This document shows positions 6,170 to 7,718 of a stretch of 7,718 nucleotides of DNA, piece after piece. The number at the start of each line of letters is the position of its first letter. Positions within the stretch are counted from its first letter, which is position 1. A model generated the notes under the pieces. It was not told the origin of the DNA and did not search any database. It saw only the letters and a program-made list of their open reading frames with translations. This DNA is from Burkholderiales bacterium (GTDB taxonomy: Bacteria > Pseudomonadota > Gammaproteobacteria > Burkholderiales > Burkholderiaceae_C). A program made the position numbers and the translations under genes. The stretch lies in the NCBI GenBank assembly GCA_947458895.1, contig CANHBY010000050.1:1-7718 (forward strand), given 5' to 3'.

Positions 6170-6946
6170 ATGTGCACCTGTCGCCTGTTTTCACTTCATT
6201 CCTGGCAGCGCTCGCTCGCTTTGGTCACCCTCATCTTCTGGGCCCCCTATTCCATAGGCCAGGACCTCCGTGTCTCCGCAGCCATCAGCCTCCAGCCCTT
6301 GCTCCAAGCCATTGCCCAGCGCTTCGAGAAGCAGCACCCCGAAGCGCGCATCCTTTTCAACTTTGCGGCCTCGGGCATTCTTTTGCGCCAAATTGCCAAT
6401 GGCGCTCCTGCCGATGTGTTGATCACCGCAGACGAAGAAACCATGGCGTTGGCTCAGGATCAAGGTTTGATCCTCGCTTCGTCACGGGCTCATCTGGCCT
6501 CCAACCGTCTCGCCCTGGTCGCTCCCTCCTCCGCCGAGCCAACGATGAAGGGCCTTCGTGACCTCTCTACGGCTGGGGTTCGGCGTATTGCCATTGGCAA
6601 CCCCCACACCGTGCCCGCGGGCCGATATGCCCAACACGCACTCGAGCGCGCTGCCCTTTGGGAGTCCCTGCGCCAGAAGATGGTCTGGTGTGAATCCTCG
6701 CGCCAAGTGCTGACCTACGTCGTGCGCGGCGAAGTGGATGCCGGCTTCGTGTACGCCAGTGACGTAGACCCCAGTGACCCTCGGCTTCAACTCATCGGTC
6801 TCCTGGACACCCCCATTCCCATCCATTACCCGATGGCCCGCGCTACACAGGCTCGCCAACCCCGCCTGGCGGACGCCTTCTTATCAGTGCTGCGCGACTC
6901 CCAGACGCGGGCTGAGCTGGCGCGCTACGGTTTCGGTGCGCCCTGA
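6170..6946 (+). CDS. modA: Molybdate ABC transporter periplasmic binding protein ModA
   Basis: ModA captures molybdate (and tungstate) in the periplasm and hands it to ModB. The protein has 258 residues, the normal length. A signal peptide covers about residues 1-30 (hydrophobic LALVTLIFWAPYSIG), and the mature part starts near QDLRVSAAISLQPLL. Family motifs follow in order: AAISL with the expected ligand Ser40; FNFAASGILLRQIANGAPADVLITAD (63-88, with Ser68); IGNPHTVPAGRYA (142-154); FVYASD with Tyr195, matching the ligand tyrosine; and the C-terminal ARYGFGAP. The position that is Val152 in E. coli ModA appears to be a serine (about S177) by my hand alignment. The ATG at 6170 is chosen because it opens into the signal peptide; no good ribosome site is seen. 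The stop overlaps the modB ATG by 1 nt (TGATG). Confidence 0.95.
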   Translation: MCTCRLFSLHSWQRSLALVTLIFWAPYSIGQDLRVSAAISLQPLLQAIAQRFEKQHPEARILFNFAASGILLRQIANGAPADVLITADEETMALAQDQGLILASSRAHLASNRLALVAPSSAEPTMKGLRDLSTAGVRRIAIGNPHTVPAGRYAQHALERAALWESLRQKMVWCESSRQVLTYVVRGEVDAGFVYASDVDPSDPRLQLIGLLDTPIPIHYPMARATQARQPRLADAFLSVLRDSQTRAELARYGFGAP

Positions 6947-7692
6947 TGGACCCCACCCCGATTCATTGGGCACCCCTGTGGTTGAGCCTCAAGGTTGCAG
7001 GGTGGTCCACCATCATCTGCGCATTCGTCGGCACGGCACTGGGCTTGTTCCAGGCGCGCGCCCGCTATCCGGGCCGCGAATTCGTCGATGCCCTGCTGAT
7101 GCTGCCCATGGTTTTGCCACCGACCGTGCTCGGCTACTATCTTCTGGTGCTGCTGGGGAGCCGATCGACTCTTGGCCATTGGCTGGATGATCAATGGGGC
7201 GTTCAGCTGATCTTTACCTGGCAGGGCGCCGTGGTGGCGGCCGCTTTGGTGGCCTTGCCCCTTGTATACAAAGCCGCTCGCCTCGGTTTCGAGGCTGTTC
7301 CAACTGACCTTGAAAACGCCGGTCGCGCCCTGGGTCTCACCCCATCCGCAGTCTTTGCCCGAATAACCCTCCCCCTGGCAGGGAAAAGCATTTCCTCCGG
7401 ATGTCTACTGGCCTTCGCCCGAGCCATGGGCGAATTCGGAGCCACCCTGATGGTGGCCGGCAATATCCCCTCTCAAACCCAGACCTTGGCCCTCGCCGTT
7501 TACGATGCGGTTCAATCAGGCAACGACAGCCTGGCCACCACCCTTGTCCTGCTGACCTCGGCAGCCTGCGTCGCAGTGTTGCTCGCAGCGGGCTATCTCC
7601 TGAGGGCCACGCCTAGTGTCGTATCAGGGCTCAAATGTCGTTTGATCGCGCCGCCATCAAGCCCGCTGGCTAGGCGCGACGAGGAGTCATAG
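6946..7692 (+). CDS. modB: Molybdate ABC transporter permease ModB
   Basis: ModB is the inner-membrane channel subunit that forms a dimer, receives molybdate from ModA and is driven by the ATPase ModC. The protein has 248 residues. Helices are visible at about 10-35, 47-70, 92-110, 150-172 and 197-219. The conserved LPMVLPPTVLGYYLLVLLG is at 53-71. The cytoplasmic EAA loop that docks to ModC runs from FEAVPTDLENAGRALGLTP to about residue 133, followed by ITLPLAGKSI and the typical FARAMGEFGATLMVAGNIP (157-175). The start overlaps the modA stop (TGATG). The tail after residue 220 (ATPSVVSGLKCRLIAPPSSP and a charged end) is longer than the usual core and not recognisable. The stop codon lies inside a perfect hairpin. 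Confidence 0.96.
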   Translation: MDPTPIHWAPLWLSLKVAGWSTIICAFVGTALGLFQARARYPGREFVDALLMLPMVLPPTVLGYYLLVLLGSRSTLGHWLDDQWGVQLIFTWQGAVVAAALVALPLVYKAARLGFEAVPTDLENAGRALGLTPSAVFARITLPLAGKSISSGCLLAFARAMGEFGATLMVAGNIPSQTQTLALAVYDAVQSGNDSLATTLVLLTSAACVAVLLAAGYLLRATPSVVSGLKCRLIAPPSSPLARRDEES

Positions 7693-7705
7693 CTTGGGCT
7701 ATGAC
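7686..7705. repeat. Perfect inverted repeat (hairpin) across the modB stop
   Basis: GTCATAGC (7686-7693) and GCTATGAC (7698-7705) are perfect reverse complements separated by the 4-nt loop TTGG. The left arm contains the modB TAG and the right arm contains an ATG (7701). The 7-nt sequence CGACGAG flanks the hairpin on both sides as a direct repeat (7677-7683 and 7705-7711, the second copy sharing its first base with the right arm). There is no T-run within the window, so it is not a standard intrinsic terminator. It could modulate translation of the next gene, protect the modAB mRNA 3' end, or be a binding site. Confidence 0.6.
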
Positions 7706-7718
7706 GACGAGAAGCAAC
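7694..7718 (+). CDS. Possible start of the next mod operon gene (cut by window end)
   Basis: Two starts are possible just after modB. A TTG at 7694 has the sequence GAGGAG (7681-7686) 7 nt upstream and reads MGYDDEKQ. An ATG at 7701 reads MTTRSN but lies 14 nt from GAGGAG and inside the right arm of a hairpin. modC, the transporter ATPase, is the gene expected here, but only 18-25 nt are visible and neither reading can be recognised. The next gene may also begin outside the window. Confidence 0.2.

Noticed and set aside
6191..6859. Minus-strand open frames inside modA
   Set aside because: They are antisense to a well-supported modA with clear ModA motifs and carry no recognisable features of their own.
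7686..7705. Hairpin as an intrinsic terminator or an insertion-sequence end
   Set aside because: No T-run follows, and no transposase or matching terminal repeat is in the window, so I only report it as an inverted repeat of unknown role.

Overview
The window looks like chromosomal DNA of a GC-rich betaproteobacterium, probably Burkholderiales and perhaps Comamonadaceae-like. This is inferred from the high GC content, the protein style (an FNR ending in AFVEK, a ScsB/DsbD-type reductase) and the gene content. Taxonomy cannot be fixed without a database search. No mobile element, CRISPR array, tRNA or rRNA is visible, and coding density is high.

Layout from left to right: (1) Positions 2-631, plus strand: the 3' part of a gene for an oligopeptide-type ABC transporter ATPase, cut by the window edge just after Walker A. 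(2) Positions 677-6001, minus strand, read right to left: fpr (ferredoxin/flavodoxin-NADP reductase), then dsbD (membrane thiol:disulfide reductase), ccmA, ccmB, a possible 16-codon leader ORF, ccmC and ccmD. This is a compact cytochrome c maturation (System I) cluster. The junctions dsbD/ccmA, ccmA/ccmB, mini-ORF/ccmC and ccmC/ccmD are all 4-nt stop/start overlaps, which suggests translational coupling. The cluster stops at ccmD, and the usual next genes (ccmE, ccmF, ccmG, ccmH) are not here. (3) Positions 6002-6169: an AT-rich divergent intergenic region with inverted repeats, one of which resembles a molybdate-responsive (ModE-type) operator. (4) Positions 6170-7692, plus strand: modA and modB, the periplasmic molybdate-binding protein and the permease of a high-affinity molybdate ABC transporter. 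A perfect hairpin sits across the modB stop codon, and a possible next gene (modC would be expected) begins at the window edge.

How the parts work together: DsbD carries reducing power from cytoplasmic thioredoxin to periplasmic thiol pathways, including the apocytochrome c thioreduction needed for haem attachment. CcmA and CcmB form the ABC module that, with CcmC and CcmD, handles haem and releases holo-CcmE. Placing dsbD at the head of ccmABCD therefore makes functional sense. Fpr is an NADPH/ferredoxin redox enzyme in the same direction, 41 bp upstream of dsbD, and may share the transcript. ModAB import molybdate for molybdoenzymes. I see no wholly new system. The most notable points are the leader ORF in front of ccmC, the missing ccmE-onward part, the operator-like repeats between fpr and modA, and the hairpin at the modB 3' end.
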